A DNA stretch of 10,463 bases from Ettlia oleoabundans (GCA_019693395.1 JAAMXP010002575.1:2511-12973), one strand, 5' to 3'; positions 1 to 7,364 are shown, counted from the stretch's first letter. Notes: generated by a model not told the origin, from the sequence alone. Program-made: numbers and translations.

Positions 1-66
1 GAACCAAATGGAACCAAATGGAACCAAATGGAAAGAAAAAAAATGGAAAGAAATGGAAACAACAGC
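1..66. repeat. Hairpin-repeat element 1 (right arm, cut by window edge)
   Basis: The sequence is a run of the 10-bp unit ggaaccaaat (about three copies) followed by aaatggaaag units. This is the right-hand arm of the dispersed hairpin family seen at nine other places in the window. The matching left arm would lie before base 1. It sits downstream of the 3' end of atp8. Bases 67-183 after it are AT-rich and show no gene. Confidence 0.85.
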
Positions 67-183
67 AACAAAATAGAACAACAAAATTGGGTTTCCAAAT
101 TTCTTTAATTTGGAACGTCACCAACTGGAGTTTTGTCTTTCCTTATGTTTCTACACAAGACAAAGATTGTAAAAGATTTTTTT

Positions 184-708
184 TTATTTTTTGTTTTTTT
201 TTCCTTTCTTGGTATCTTGTGCAGAAACATTGAATCTTGTAACAGATGATTTGTTTTTAAGGGTTTCAAAGTTCTCTAGTAAAACTTTAAAAACTAATGT
301 TTCAGGTAAAATTTTTTCAGCATGGTAAAATAAAAGATTTTGCGATAAAGACGCTTCTCCTAAAGATTTAATAAAAGAATTATTCACGTTTTGATAATGC
401 ATTTTATTAATAACTTTTGCGTTATTGTTTAACCAACTAGTAGTACTCTTAAAAAGATTATTAAAAAGAATTTTGGAAGTCATTAAAGCTTTGGAAAAGA
501 ACCCTTGATAATTTTCTCGAATTTTTTTATTTTCTTGTTGTAAAGAAATCATTCCTTCTTGATAAAATCCCATCTTTTTTCTACGTAAAGCTAAAATTCG
601 ACTAACCTTTGGTAAAGAATATTTTAGAATCATATAATAAAAACCCAGAAAAAAAAAACATAACCAAAAAAATTGTGATAAAAATGTGACTTTGTCTAAT
701 TGTGGCAT
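184..708 (-). CDS. atp8: ATP synthase Fo subunit 8 (YMF19/Atp8)
   Basis: This encodes subunit 8 of the mitochondrial ATP synthase Fo sector, an inner-membrane protein of the peripheral stalk region. The start is the ATG at 708-706, because it opens with MPQLDKVTFLSQFFW, the highly characteristic N-terminus of plant and algal Atp8. The frame stays open 20 codons further upstream to 768, but those codons come from a hairpin and do not look like protein. From this start the product is 174 residues. A single membrane segment spans roughly residues 9-28, followed by a basic stretch (SRILALRRKK) and a long polar tail ending in a lysine-rich cluster. The tail is typical of the long plant-type Atp8 rather than the short animal form, and is poorly conserved across species. 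The stop is TAA. trnY lies upstream on the same strand. Identification is firm from the N-terminus; the C-terminal half is assigned only by continuity. Confidence 0.92.
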   Translation of the reverse strand: MPQLDKVTFLSQFFWLCFFFLGFYYMILKYSLPKVSRILALRRKKMGFYQEGMISLQQENKKIRENYQGFFSKALMTSKILFNNLFKSTTSWLNNNAKVINKMHYQNVNNSFIKSLGEASLSQNLLFYHAEKILPETLVFKVLLENFETLKNKSSVTRFNVSAQDTKKGKKNKK

Positions 709-730
709 AAGTACTAAAAAGTAAAAATCC

Positions 731-768
731 TTGCTGGTGCTCCTTTTTTTAAAAAGGAGCACCAGCAA
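731..768. promoter_or_regulatory. Perfect 18-bp stem hairpin upstream of atp8
   Basis: Bases 731-748 and 751-768 are exact reverse complements separated by two bases. The stem includes gctggtgctcc paired with ggagcaccagc. It lies 22 bases upstream of the atp8 ATG on the minus strand, so it would fall in the atp8 5' leader or between trnY and atp8 in a joint transcript. A processing or leader function is inference; the palindrome itself is directly visible. Confidence 0.75.
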
Positions 769-839
769 GAGCTCTTTTCAAATTCGAAGAATTTGGAAAC
801 AACCTTTTTGTATTTGATCTATTTATGAAAAACTATTTT

Positions 840-922
840 GGGAAAGGCAGGATTCGAACCTACGTAGAAAAAAATTCAACAGATTTACAGTCTGTCGCTT
901 TTAACCACTCAGCCACTTTCCC
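840..922 (-). tRNA. trnY(gua): tRNA-Tyr (GUA)
   Basis: Read on the minus strand, the gene starts gggaaag and ends ctttccc, a 7-bp acceptor stem. The D-arm (gctgagtggttaaaagc), the anticodon arm with GTA at 888-886 inside gactgtaaatc, a long variable arm and the T-arm with ggttcgaatcc are all present. The long variable arm and total of 83 nt fit the class II tRNA-Tyr of bacteria and organelles. CCA is not encoded. It lies upstream of atp8 on the same strand. Confidence 0.95.
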
Positions 923-952
923 GCTTTAGATCAAACTCCAGAGAACTTTTAG

Positions 953-1084
953 TTTTTAAGGTTTCAATTAAATGGAGCTTTATCTATTACACAAAGTCAA
1001 GTGCTGATTCTTTTTAATAAAGTAAGAAAAAACTACCAATTAGATGAAATAGATAACGCCATTGACTTCTTTTTAGATGGATAA
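953..1084 (+). pseudogene. Possible ORF remnant, 43 codons without ATG
   Basis: An open frame follows a TAG at 950-952 and ends in TAA at 1082-1084. It has no ATG, and trnY blocks extension upstream. The encoded stretch from about codon 8 (beginning GALSITQSQVLILFNKVRKN and ending in an acidic DEIDNAIDFFLDG) is more balanced in composition than the surrounding low-complexity DNA. I do not recognise the family. It could be the C-terminal relic of a lost gene, or chance. Confidence 0.25.
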
Positions 1085-1146
1085 AAAAATCCCCCGTCAT
1101 CAAAAAGCAAATAGAAAATCTACTTTTTTACAGAATCTTTCTAGCT

Positions 1147-1260
1147 CTCTATATAAAAAACAGATAAATTTTTATTTAGAAAAAACAGATAAATTTTTAT
1201 TTAGAAAAAACAGATAAATTTTTATTTAGAAAAAAAATATATCTGTTTATTATATAGAGA
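1147..1260. repeat. Triplicated 25-bp repeat within inverted flanks
   Basis: Three exact tandem copies of a 25-bp unit beginning cagataaattt run from 1161 to 1235. They are flanked by tctctatata (1147-1156) and its exact complement tatatagaga (1251-1260). Next to these, aaacagata on the left pairs with tatctgttt on the right. The block can therefore fold as one large imperfect hairpin with the tandem array in the loop. Confidence 0.85.
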
Positions 1261-1341
1261 AAATTTTGAATCAAAAATTTAAAATTTGAATGTTTTCAAT
1301 TTTGCTCCTTCCTACGGAACTTTAAAAAAAAAAAGAAAATT

Positions 1342-1440
1342 CTAATGAATTTCTTTAAAGTCTTTTTGAGTTTCTTTTCCAAATTGCTCTAATTGAGTAA
1401 ATTCATTGAATTTTTCTTCCAAATTTAAAACAATAAATTT
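1342..1440 (-). pseudogene. Possible ORF remnant on the minus strand
   Basis: Read leftward from about 1440, the frame gives a charged, helix-like segment (KFIVLNLEEKFNEFTQLEQF, then a further 12 residues) ending at TAG 1344-1342. Upstream the frame runs straight into the low-complexity hairpin element and has no ATG. It could be the C-terminus of a gene interrupted by the repeat, or chance. I do not recognise it. Confidence 0.2.
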
Positions 1441-1474
1441 GGAAGAAAATTTGGTTGTTGGATTTTTCTTTCCA

Positions 1475-1608
1475 TTTGGTGTAATTTTTTTTCTTTCCAT
1501 TTGGTTCCAGTTTTTTTTTCAAAAAACTGGAAAGAAAAAAAAATTACACCAAATGGAACTCCCTTTTTTTGAAAAAAAAAATGGAAAGAAAAAAAATTAC
1601 ACCAAATA
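1475..1608. repeat. Hairpin-repeat element 2
   Basis: The left arm (ccatttggtgtaatttt, then ctttccatttggttccag) turns at tttttttttcaaaaaa near 1520. The right arm is aactggaaag, then gaaaaaaaaattacaccaaatgg. A second partial right arm follows at about 1572-1607, so the element is a nested or duplicated hairpin. Its right end and the sequence beyond resemble the right end of element 4 (about 3262-3320). It lies between the spacer and trnI. Confidence 0.9.
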
Positions 1609-1648
1609 AAATAAACAGCAACTAAAAAAAGTCACCGATAAAATTTCC

Positions 1649-1722
1649 GGGTAAGTAACTCAGTTGGTTAGAGTATACGCTTGATAAGCGTAAAGTCAGA
1701 GGTTCAAGTCCCCTCTTACCCA
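1649..1722 (+). tRNA. trnI(gau): tRNA-Ile (GAU)
   Basis: The acceptor stem gggtaag pairs with cttaccc, followed by discriminator A at 1722. The D-arm is ctcagttggttagag. The anticodon loop ttgataa carries GAT at 1683-1685 and is closed by a tacgc/gcgta stem. The T-arm ends in ggttcaagtcccc. The length is 74 nt, normal for an organellar tRNA-Ile. CCA is not encoded. Hairpin elements flank it on both sides. Confidence 0.96.
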
Positions 1723-1791
1723 ATAATCGATTTTTTCAGCCAGTTAGTGTATTTCAACCAATTTAACATAAAAAATCTCCCTTGTTGCTTG

Positions 1792-1930
1792 CTCCATTTT
1801 TTTCCATTTGGTTCCATTTTTTTCCATTTTTTTTTCTTTCCAGTTTTTTGAAAAAAAAACTGGAAAGAAAAAAAACTGGAACCAAATGGAACCAAATGGA
1901 GAGGACCTCCATTTTCGTCCATTTTTTTTC
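1792..1930. repeat. Hairpin-repeat element 3
   Basis: The left arm of ccatttggtt and ttttttccat units turns at gttttttgaaaaaaaaac near 1850. The right arm is actggaaag, aactggaacc and aaatggaacc. It ends at a gagaggacctcc junction followed by another ttttttttc tract. The 3' flank (aattacaggag at 1940-1950) recurs, in the opposite orientation, beside element 10. It lies between trnI and orf383. Confidence 0.9.
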
Positions 1931-1979
1931 TATAAAAAAAATTACAGGAGAGAACTGAGCCAAAAAATTCAAAATTTAT

Positions 1980-3131
1980 ATGTTTAAAAGTTTATCACCA
2001 ATTTTACAATTTAATTTTTTAGTCTCTATAGGTTTAGCCGGAATTTGTCATCTTTGGGTTGTTTTTTTTTTTAAATTCTTTATGGGCTCTTTTATGAGCA
2101 TTAAACAAAGTGTTTTTTGCTATGGATTAGAATTCTTTTTTGTATTTGTAGTATTGCTTTCCTTTTCTTCTGTATTTTCCTTTGTTTTTGCTTGTTTTGA
2201 AAAGATAGCCAAGTATAAATTGGTGCAATTTTTCTATACTCTGAAAAAAGAGAGACAACACGTTTTCTCTTTGTTGATACTTTTTTTTGTTCTCATCCAG
2301 TTTTTGTTGCATCAATTCTACTCTTCAACCTCTACAAGTCCGATGTTCTCTTTTCATGTTATTGTATTTTACGATTTGGTTTTCACTCTATTTAGGAATT
2401 TTGTATTTTCTTCTTTAATTTTAGCATATCTCTTTGTTGATCATTTTAAAATTAAGGAGCTTAGTTGGAATAATCAAGTTGGAAAACAGTATTTTCAGAG
2501 TACCACGCCGAGACAAGTTGCCGTTAATCTCCCGGGAGGTACATCGGCTGTACAATCAGGCGCTGTATTGGTTTTAGGCGTTGCAGGGACCGTAGCAACC
2601 TATGTTCTAGGTCAATCTGTGGTGATACCTGAAAAAATCAAGCAGGTTAATGACGATACTGTGGAAAAATGTCGTGAAAACATTTCTAAAGCTGATGCAA
2701 TTAGCAAAGCTGAATTCGAAAAAAACCAGCGCGCAGAATCACTTGCTGCTGAGTTCTCTTCTACTCCCCATTTTACATCTCCCCAAGCAACGGTGTCTCA
2801 AGAAGTTGAGACAGTCGCCAAGGTGAATCAATTACGCCAAGAGGCTCTGGAGCAAGTTTTAGAAGCTACCGAGCTACAAAAACAAGCAGCCAACACAAAT
2901 CCTATTGTGTTGGCAACAGATGCAGTTTTTAATTCGGATTCATGGCTCGCTAAATCTTATCAGTTAGGGGCAAGATCGAACGCAACCACGATTCAATTAA
3001 AAGCTTTAGAAAAGACCATTCAGACGGTATCTCCAGAACAAGTGGTGTCTGGAGAAAACAATCTACAAGACAGCCTTGAAATTGCTAGTGTCATCGAAAA
3101 TTTTTTTTATTTTTTTGAAAATGGACTGTAA
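1980..3131 (+). CDS. Hypothetical membrane protein orf383
   Basis: The product has 383 residues and I do not recognise its family. The first 160 residues are very hydrophobic, with likely membrane segments near 8-36, 45-73, 95-112 and 124-153. A polar linker follows, then a glycine-rich fifth hydrophobic stretch at about 187-212 (GTVATYVLG) with a TY pair at 207-208. Residues 220-350 are soluble, charged and probably helical, rich in Ala, Glu, Gln and Lys. The start is the ATG at 1980. The 3' half (about 2500-3080) is visibly richer in G and C than the 5' half. The last residues (NFFYFFENGL) are encoded by the T-rich edge of hairpin element 4, so the original C-terminus may have been altered. 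A broken reading frame of matching length and layout lies at 7802-8946 on the other strand. The mixed composition and length argue for a real gene. Confidence 0.75.
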   Translation: MFKSLSPILQFNFLVSIGLAGICHLWVVFFFKFFMGSFMSIKQSVFCYGLEFFFVFVVLLSFSSVFSFVFACFEKIAKYKLVQFFYTLKKERQHVFSLLILFFVLIQFLLHQFYSSTSTSPMFSFHVIVFYDLVFTLFRNFVFSSLILAYLFVDHFKIKELSWNNQVGKQYFQSTTPRQVAVNLPGGTSAVQSGAVLVLGVAGTVATYVLGQSVVIPEKIKQVNDDTVEKCRENISKADAISKAEFEKNQRAESLAAEFSSTPHFTSPQATVSQEVETVAKVNQLRQEALEQVLEATELQKQAANTNPIVLATDAVFNSDSWLAKSYQLGARSNATTIQLKALEKTIQTVSPEQVVSGENNLQDSLEIASVIENFFYFFENGL

Positions 3132-3286
3132 TTTTTTTTTCTTTCTATTTTTTTCCATTTGGTTCCAGTTGGTTCCAGTTTTTTTCTTTCCATTTTTTTT
3201 CTTTCCATTTTTTTTCAAAAAAATGGAACCAAATGGAACCAACTGGAAAGCAAAAAACTGGAAAGAAAAAAAAATTACACCAAATG
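3132..3286. repeat. Hairpin-repeat element 4
   Basis: The left arm (ttttccatttggttccagtt, then ctttccat units) turns at ttttttttcaaaaaaa near 3216. The right arm is atggaaccaaatggaacc, then aactggaaag units, ending in attacaccaaatg. The right end and about 40 bases beyond it resemble the right flank of element 2. It begins directly at the orf383 stop and separates orf383 from cox2. Confidence 0.9.
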
Positions 3287-3363
3287 AAATAAAAAGGACA
3301 ACATCTAAAAAAAAAAAACAGTCAAATCGATGATTTTTTTTTAGTATCAGTAAAAAAAGACCT

Positions 3364-4140
3364 ATGAATTTATTGTTATCTATTTTATTTTTATTACCTA
3401 TTTTTTTTTTAGCAGATGCTCCGGAAGCTTGGCAACTAGGTTTTCAGGACCCCGCTACTCCAATTATGCAAGGAATTATAGACCTACACCACGATATTGT
3501 CTTTTTCATGATTTTAATTTTAGTTTTTGTACTATGGATGATTACAAGAACCTTATACCTTTTTCATTATAAAAGAAACCCTATACCAGAAAAAATTATT
3601 CATGGTACAGCGATTGAAATTGCTTGGACCATAACTCCTAGTTTCATCCTAGTTTTAATTGCCGTTCCTTCATTTGCTTTACTTTATAGTTTGGATGAAG
3701 TAGTGGATCCTGCTGTAACCATTAAAGCAATTGGACATCAGTGGTACTGGTCTTATGAATATTCAGATTATAGCCAATCTGATGATCAAAGTATTGCTTT
3801 TGATAGTTATATGATTCCGGACGATGATCTAGAATTAGGTCAACTTCGTTTATTAGAAGTGGATAATCGTATGGTTGTTCCGGTAAACACACATCTACGA
3901 TTAATTATCACTGCAGCTGATGTTTTACATAGTTGGGCTGTCCCTTCATTAGGAGCAAAATGTGATGCAGTACCTGGTAGATTAAATCAAATCCCTCTTT
4001 TCATTAAAAGAGAAGGTGTTTTTTATGGGCAATGTAGTGAATTATGCGGAGCTAATCACGCTTTTATGCCTATTGTAGTTGAAGCAGTTTCTTTAGAGGA
4101 TTACATTTCTTGGGTTTCTAATAAATTACAAGAAATTTAA
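3364..4140 (+). CDS. cox2: Cytochrome c oxidase subunit 2
   Basis: This is the Cox2 subunit of complex IV, which receives electrons from cytochrome c at its CuA centre. The 258-residue product is full length and close to plant and algal Cox2. A short hydrophobic leader precedes [20 protein letters not shown]. Two membrane helices lie at about 42-65 and 85-108. The aromatic motif QWYWSYEY is at 126-133. CuA ligands are all present: His189 (VLHSW), Cys224, Glu226 and Cys228 (CSELC), His232 and Met235. The start is the ATG at 3364 and the stop TAA. The gene is in one piece, unlike the split or truncated cox2 of some chlorophycean algae. It is followed after 339 bases by cox3 on the same strand. 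Confidence 0.99.
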   Translation: MNLLLSILFLLPIFFLADAPEAWQLGFQDPATPIMQGIIDLHHDIVFFMILILVFVLWMITRTLYLFHYKRNPIPEKIIHGTAIEIAWTITPSFILVLIAVPSFALLYSLDEVVDPAVTIKAIGHQWYWSYEYSDYSQSDDQSIAFDSYMIPDDDLELGQLRLLEVDNRMVVPVNTHLRLIITAADVLHSWAVPSLGAKCDAVPGRLNQIPLFIKREGVFYGQCSELCGANHAFMPIVVEAVSLEDYISWVSNKLQEI

Positions 4141-4479
4141 TCATTGATTTTTTTTTTCTATTTTTCAGAAAAAAGAAATTTGAAAACAAATCTAGAAATT
4201 GTTTGTTTTTTCTATCTACTTGACTTTGTATTTTCACTAAAACTGACACCAAATAAAAAACTGGTGCTTGCCAATTTGGTAAAAAAACAAATTTGTCTTT
4301 TGATTGTTTTCATTACAATCTCATTTTTTTTTTTCCAAATTTTGTTGTTGTTCTGTTTGTTTCCGTTTGTTTCCATTTTTTTCTTTCCATTTTTTTTCAA
4401 AAAAATGGAAAGAAATGGAAAGAAAAAAATGGAAACAAATGGAATAAAATTTTATACAACCTGTTAAACCATTTATTTT
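4141..4479. repeat. cox2-cox3 spacer with hairpin-repeat element 5
   Basis: Element 5 lies at about 4357-4444. Its left arm (gtttccgtttgtttccat, then ctttccat) turns at ttttttttcaaaaaaa near 4398. The right arm is atggaaag repeats ending in ggaaacaaatgg. It uses tttgtttcc in place of the tttggttcc unit of other elements, and both arms carry the same change, so the arms match. The rest of the spacer is T-rich with no recognisable gene. Confidence 0.88.
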
Positions 4480-5268
4480 ATGAAAAAGCATCCATTTCAT
4501 TTAGTGGATCCTAGCCCTTGGCCTTTATTTACAGGATTTTCATCATTTGTATTAACCGTAGGTGCGGTTATGTATATGCATGGTTATCAAGGTGGTGGGA
4601 TTGTTTGTAGTTTAGGTTTATTAATGTGCCTTTATTCTTTATTTGTTTGGTGGCGAGATGTTGTTCGTGAAGCAACATTCCAAGGTCATCATACGACCCC
4701 TGTCCAATTAGGTCTTCGTTACGGAATGATTTTATTTATACTGTCTGAAATTTTTTTATTTTTAGCCTTTTTCTGGGCTTTTTTCCATTCAAGTTTAGCC
4801 CCTACAGTTGAAATAGGAGCTATTTGGCCACCTAAGGGAATTCAAGTCTTAAATCCTTGGGAAATTCCTTTTCTAAACACAGTACTTCTATTGTCATCTG
4901 GAGCCTCTGTTACATGGGCTCACCATGCGATTTTATCAGGCAATCGTCAACAAGCTCTCAACGGTTTACTTTTAACCATTTTATTAGCTGTAATTTTTAC
5001 AGGGTTTCAAGCCTATGAATACATAGAAGCTCCTTTTACGATTTCGGACGGTATCTATGGATCAACTTTTTATATGGCAACAGGATTACATGGACTTCAT
5101 GTAATGATGGGAACGATTTTTCTAACTGTTTGTCTCTATCGTTTATACAATTATCATTTTACAAAACAACATCATTTTGGCTTCGAAGCAGCTGCTTGGT
5201 ATTGGCACATGGTTGATGTTGTGTGGCTTTTCCTCTTTGTGTGCATCTACTACTGGGGAGGCGCGTAA
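4480..5268 (+). CDS. cox3: Cytochrome c oxidase subunit 3
   Basis: This is the Cox3 core subunit of complex IV in the inner membrane. It lacks redox centres and stabilises subunit 1 and proton uptake. The 262-residue product is the normal family length. It begins [20 protein letters not shown], the canonical Cox3 N-terminus, and contains the [16 protein letters not shown] segment, the [19 protein letters not shown] helix, [14 protein letters not shown], and the closing [20 protein letters not shown] helix at about 232-251. Seven membrane helices are expected. The start is the ATG at 4480 and the stop TAA. It lies between cox2 and nad7 on the same strand and shows no intron or frameshift. Confidence 0.99.
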   Translation: MKKHPFHLVDPSPWPLFTGFSSFVLTVGAVMYMHGYQGGGIVCSLGLLMCLYSLFVWWRDVVREATFQGHHTTPVQLGLRYGMILFILSEIFLFLAFFWAFFHSSLAPTVEIGAIWPPKGIQVLNPWEIPFLNTVLLLSSGASVTWAHHAILSGNRQQALNGLLLTILLAVIFTGFQAYEYIEAPFTISDGIYGSTFYMATGLHGLHVMMGTIFLTVCLYRLYNYHFTKQHHFGFEAAAWYWHMVDVVWLFLFVCIYYWGGA

Positions 5269-5333
5269 ATGATTTGATTTTTCTAATTATTGACTAAATA
5301 GATTTTGTCAAAACAACTTGTTGCTTGATTTCG

Positions 5334-5355
5334 CAGAATTTGCCAGCAAACTCTG
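5334..5355. other. Small hairpin after cox3
   Basis: cagaatttgc (5334-5343) pairs with gcaaactctg (5346-5355) with one mismatch and a two-base loop. It lies between the cox3 stop and the tandem array, in what would be the cox3 3' trailer. It could mark a transcript end; function is inference. Confidence 0.45.
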
Positions 5356-5376
5356 TGCTGAATTCTAAATTATAGG

Positions 5377-5501
5377 TTCTCTCAAGCAAGAGCTTGAGGT
5401 CTTCTCTCAAGCAAGAGCTTGAGGTCTTCTCTCAAGCAAGAGCTTGAGGTCTTCTCTCAAGCAAGAGCTTGAGGTCTTCTCTCAAGCAAGAGCTTGAGGT
5501 C
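5377..5501. repeat. Fivefold 25-bp tandem array of a palindromic unit
   Basis: Five perfect copies of a 25-bp unit run without interruption. Each unit contains ctcaagcaagagcttgag, which folds as a 7-bp stem (ctcaagc/gcttgag) with an aaga loop. Single or variant copies of the same palindrome occur at 8843-8866, 9121-9136, 9291-9308 and 9314-9330. It lies between cox3 and nad7. Confidence 0.97.
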
Positions 5502-5507
5502 TAGGTT

Positions 5508-5568
5508 GTTTCATTTATTCCATTTTTTTTTAATGGAAATAAAAAAATGGAATAAACAGGAACAACAG
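5508..5568. repeat. Hairpin-repeat element 6 (divergent, short)
   Basis: The left part ttattccattttttttt pairs with aaaaaaatggaataaa on the right around a taatggaaat centre. An outer tgttt/aaaca match extends the stem. It uses attcc in place of ggttcc and is the shortest complete member. It directly follows the fivefold palindromic array and precedes nad7 by about 30 bases. Confidence 0.75.
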
Positions 5569-5596
5569 AATTTCAACTTTTTTTAATTGGTTAATT

Positions 5597-6793
5597 ATGT
5601 CTATCGAGAAAACATTAAGTCCTAAAAAAATAAAAAATTTTACAATAAATTTTGGTCCTCAACATCCAGCAGCTCATGGTGTTTTAAGGTTAGTTTTAGA
5701 AATGAATGGTGAGGTTGTACAACGCGCTGATCCACATATAGGATTACTCCACAGAGGCACCGAAAAATTAATCGAATATAAAAATTATTTACAAGCATTA
5801 CCTTATTTTGATCGTTTAGATTATGTCTCAATGATGTGTCAAGAACACGCTTATTCTTTAGCAGTTGAAAAACTTTTAAATTCACACGTTCCACTTCGAG
5901 CACAATACATTCGAGTTGTTTTCGCAGAAATTACTCGATTGTTAAACCATTTGTTAGCTTTAACTTGTCATGCTATGGATGTCGGCGCTTTAACACCTTT
6001 TCTTTGGGGGTTTGAAGAACGCGAAAAATTGATGGAATTTTATGAAAGAGTTTCTGGTGCTCGCATGCATGCTGCTTATGTTCGTCCCGGTGGTGTCGCT
6101 CAAGATCTCCCTTTAGGGATTAGTGAAGACATTTTTAAATTTGCACAACAATTTGCCTCACGTATTGATGAAATGGAAGAAATGTTAACCAACAACAGAA
6201 TTTGGAAACAACGTCTTGTAGATATTGGTGTAGTGACAGCAAATCAAGCGCTGGACTGGGGTTTCTCAGGAGTAATGATGCGCGCTTCAGGCATTAGTTG
6301 GGATCTAAGAAAAACCCAGCCTTACGATGTTTATCAAAAAATGATTTTTGATATACCAGTAGGAACTCGCGGTGATTGTTATGATCGATATTTAATTAGA
6401 ATTGAAGAAATGCGTCAGAGTTTACGAATCATCATGCAATGTTTAAACCAAATGCCTCAAGGTATGATAAAAGTAGATGATCGTAAAATTACTCCACCAT
6501 CTCGAAGTCAAATGAAACAATCAATGGAATCTCTCATTCACCACTTTAAGCTCTATACAGAAGGTTTTGTAGTTGCTGCGGGAGAAACATATACTGCAGT
6601 CGAAGCACCCAAAGGTGAGTTCGGCGTTTATCTTGTAAGCAATGGGACGAATCGCCCTTATCGTTGCAAAATAAGAGCACCAGGTTTCGCACATCTACAA
6701 GGAATTGACTTTATGTCACGTAATCATATGTTAGCGGATGTAGTTACAATAATAGGGACCCAAGATATCGTTTTTGGTGAAGTTGATCGATAG
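5597..6793 (+). CDS. nad7: NADH dehydrogenase subunit 7 (49-kDa subunit)
   Basis: Nad7 is the 49-kDa (NuoD/Nqo4) subunit of complex I, in the peripheral arm, and helps form the ubiquinone-binding site beside iron-sulphur cluster N2. The product has 398 residues, close to the usual length of about 394. Diagnostic segments are [22 protein letters not shown] (from residue 18), [12 protein letters not shown] (47-58), [22 protein letters not shown] (from 70), the [12 protein letters not shown] loop, and the C-terminal [18 protein letters not shown] (381-398). The start is the ATG at 5597 and the stop TAG, which shows that TAG is a true stop here. No introns are present, whereas the land-plant gene usually has several. 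It is the last of the same-strand run after cox2 and cox3. Confidence 0.99.
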   Translation: MSIEKTLSPKKIKNFTINFGPQHPAAHGVLRLVLEMNGEVVQRADPHIGLLHRGTEKLIEYKNYLQALPYFDRLDYVSMMCQEHAYSLAVEKLLNSHVPLRAQYIRVVFAEITRLLNHLLALTCHAMDVGALTPFLWGFEEREKLMEFYERVSGARMHAAYVRPGGVAQDLPLGISEDIFKFAQQFASRIDEMEEMLTNNRIWKQRLVDIGVVTANQALDWGFSGVMMRASGISWDLRKTQPYDVYQKMIFDIPVGTRGDCYDRYLIRIEEMRQSLRIIMQCLNQMPQGMIKVDDRKITPPSRSQMKQSMESLIHHFKLYTEGFVVAAGETYTAVEAPKGEFGVYLVSNGTNRPYRCKIRAPGFAHLQGIDFMSRNHMLADVVTIIGTQDIVFGEVDR

Positions 6794-6974
6794 AACAGGT
6801 TTTGTTTTTCAACAAAACAAGTGACATACTTGATTTGTTAACACCGTCAACTCTCGTTTCTAGTACCTAGTGCTTATGCTTTGGCATAAGTCAAGACCAA
6901 ATCAATTGAGTCAATTGATTGAAACCATTAATAGACTTTTTTTTAGAATTTATTATCCGTCTAAAAAAAAGTCT
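6794..6974. terminator. Cluster of hairpins downstream of nad7
   Basis: Four inverted repeats follow the nad7 stop: gttttgtt/aacaaaac (6799-6806 with 6811-6818), cttatgc/gcataag (6873-6879 with 6884-6890), a 21-bp palindrome centred on g6910 (6900-6920), and a 15-bp perfect stem agacttttttttaga/tctaaaaaaaagtct (6933-6947 with 6960-6974). The last leads straight into element 7. Such structures would suit 3'-end formation or RNA protection for nad7. That role is inference; the inverted repeats are plain in the sequence. Confidence 0.5.
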
Positions 6975-7143
6975 TTCCATATTTTTTTCTTTCCATTTGG
7001 TTCTATTTGGTTCCATTTGGTTCCATTTGGTTCCATTTGGTTCCATTTGGTCTAATTTTTTTGAAAAAAAAATGGAAAGAAAAAAAAATGGAAAGAAAAA
7101 AAAATGGAAAGAAAAAAAAAAATGGAAAAAAATGGAGGAAAAA
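6975..7143. repeat. Hairpin-repeat element 7 (largest)
   Basis: The left arm has five or six copies of the 10-bp unit ccatttggtt (one with a C-to-T change), then turns at tttttttgaaaaaaaaa near 7060. The right arm has three or four copies of a 13-15-bp unit, atggaaagaaaaaa. The two arms have amplified different units, so they no longer match along their whole length. Confidence 0.9.
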
Positions 7144-7286
7144 GCAATGATTTGAAACAAGCAAGCTTTTTTAAAACCAAAATTCAAAAAAGCCATCACC
7201 CACTCGAATCTTTTATATATTATTATAAAACCTTGTTCGTAGATAAAACGCTTGTTATTTGAAATTTTTTTTTATAAAATTTGGCT

Positions 7287-7364
7287 GTTCCATCTTTTTT
7301 TTCCATTTTTTTGCAAAAAAAATGGAAAAAAATGGAAACAAAAAAAAAGTGGAAACAAATGGAG
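7287..7364. repeat. Hairpin-repeat element 8
   Basis: The left arm ttccatcttttttttccat turns at ttttttgcaaaaaa near 7313. The right arm is atggaaaaaaatggaaac, then gtggaaacaaatggagag. The centre has gc instead of the single c or g of most members, as in element 10. Confidence 0.85.

Larger units (their letters stand above)
923..1474. other. Gene-poor spacer between trnY and hairpin element 2
   Basis: There is no gene with a normal start codon. The stretch holds a 43-codon open frame without ATG (953-1084, plus), a triplicated 25-bp repeat inside a larger imperfect hairpin (1147-1260), and a second short open frame without ATG on the minus strand (1342-1440). Some sequence looks protein-like, so part of the spacer may be decayed coding DNA. 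The rest is AT-rich and featureless. Confidence 0.6.

Noticed and set aside
18..233. 71-codon plus-strand open frame at the left edge
   Set aside because: Most of it is hairpin-repeat sequence and the tail overlaps atp8 on the other strand; the product is low-complexity Lys, Gln and Phe.
4144..4467. 107-codon plus-strand frame between cox2 and cox3
   Set aside because: It is Phe- and Leu-rich spacer sequence ending in hairpin element 5, with no domain features beyond what T-rich DNA gives by chance.
5377..5501. CRISPR array
   Set aside because: The 25-bp units adjoin each other with no unique spacers, and the setting is a mitochondrial genome.
5640..5903. 87-codon minus-strand frame inside nad7
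   Set aside because: It is entirely antisense to conserved nad7 coding sequence.
6891..7199. 102-codon minus-strand frame over hairpin element 7
   Set aside because: The product is mostly repeated Phe-rich and Lys-rich runs produced by the repeat units, with no recognisable domain.
7190..7260. Possible tRNA around ccactcgaatc
   Set aside because: The motif resembles a T-loop but no matching acceptor stem, T-stem or anticodon arm can be built around it.
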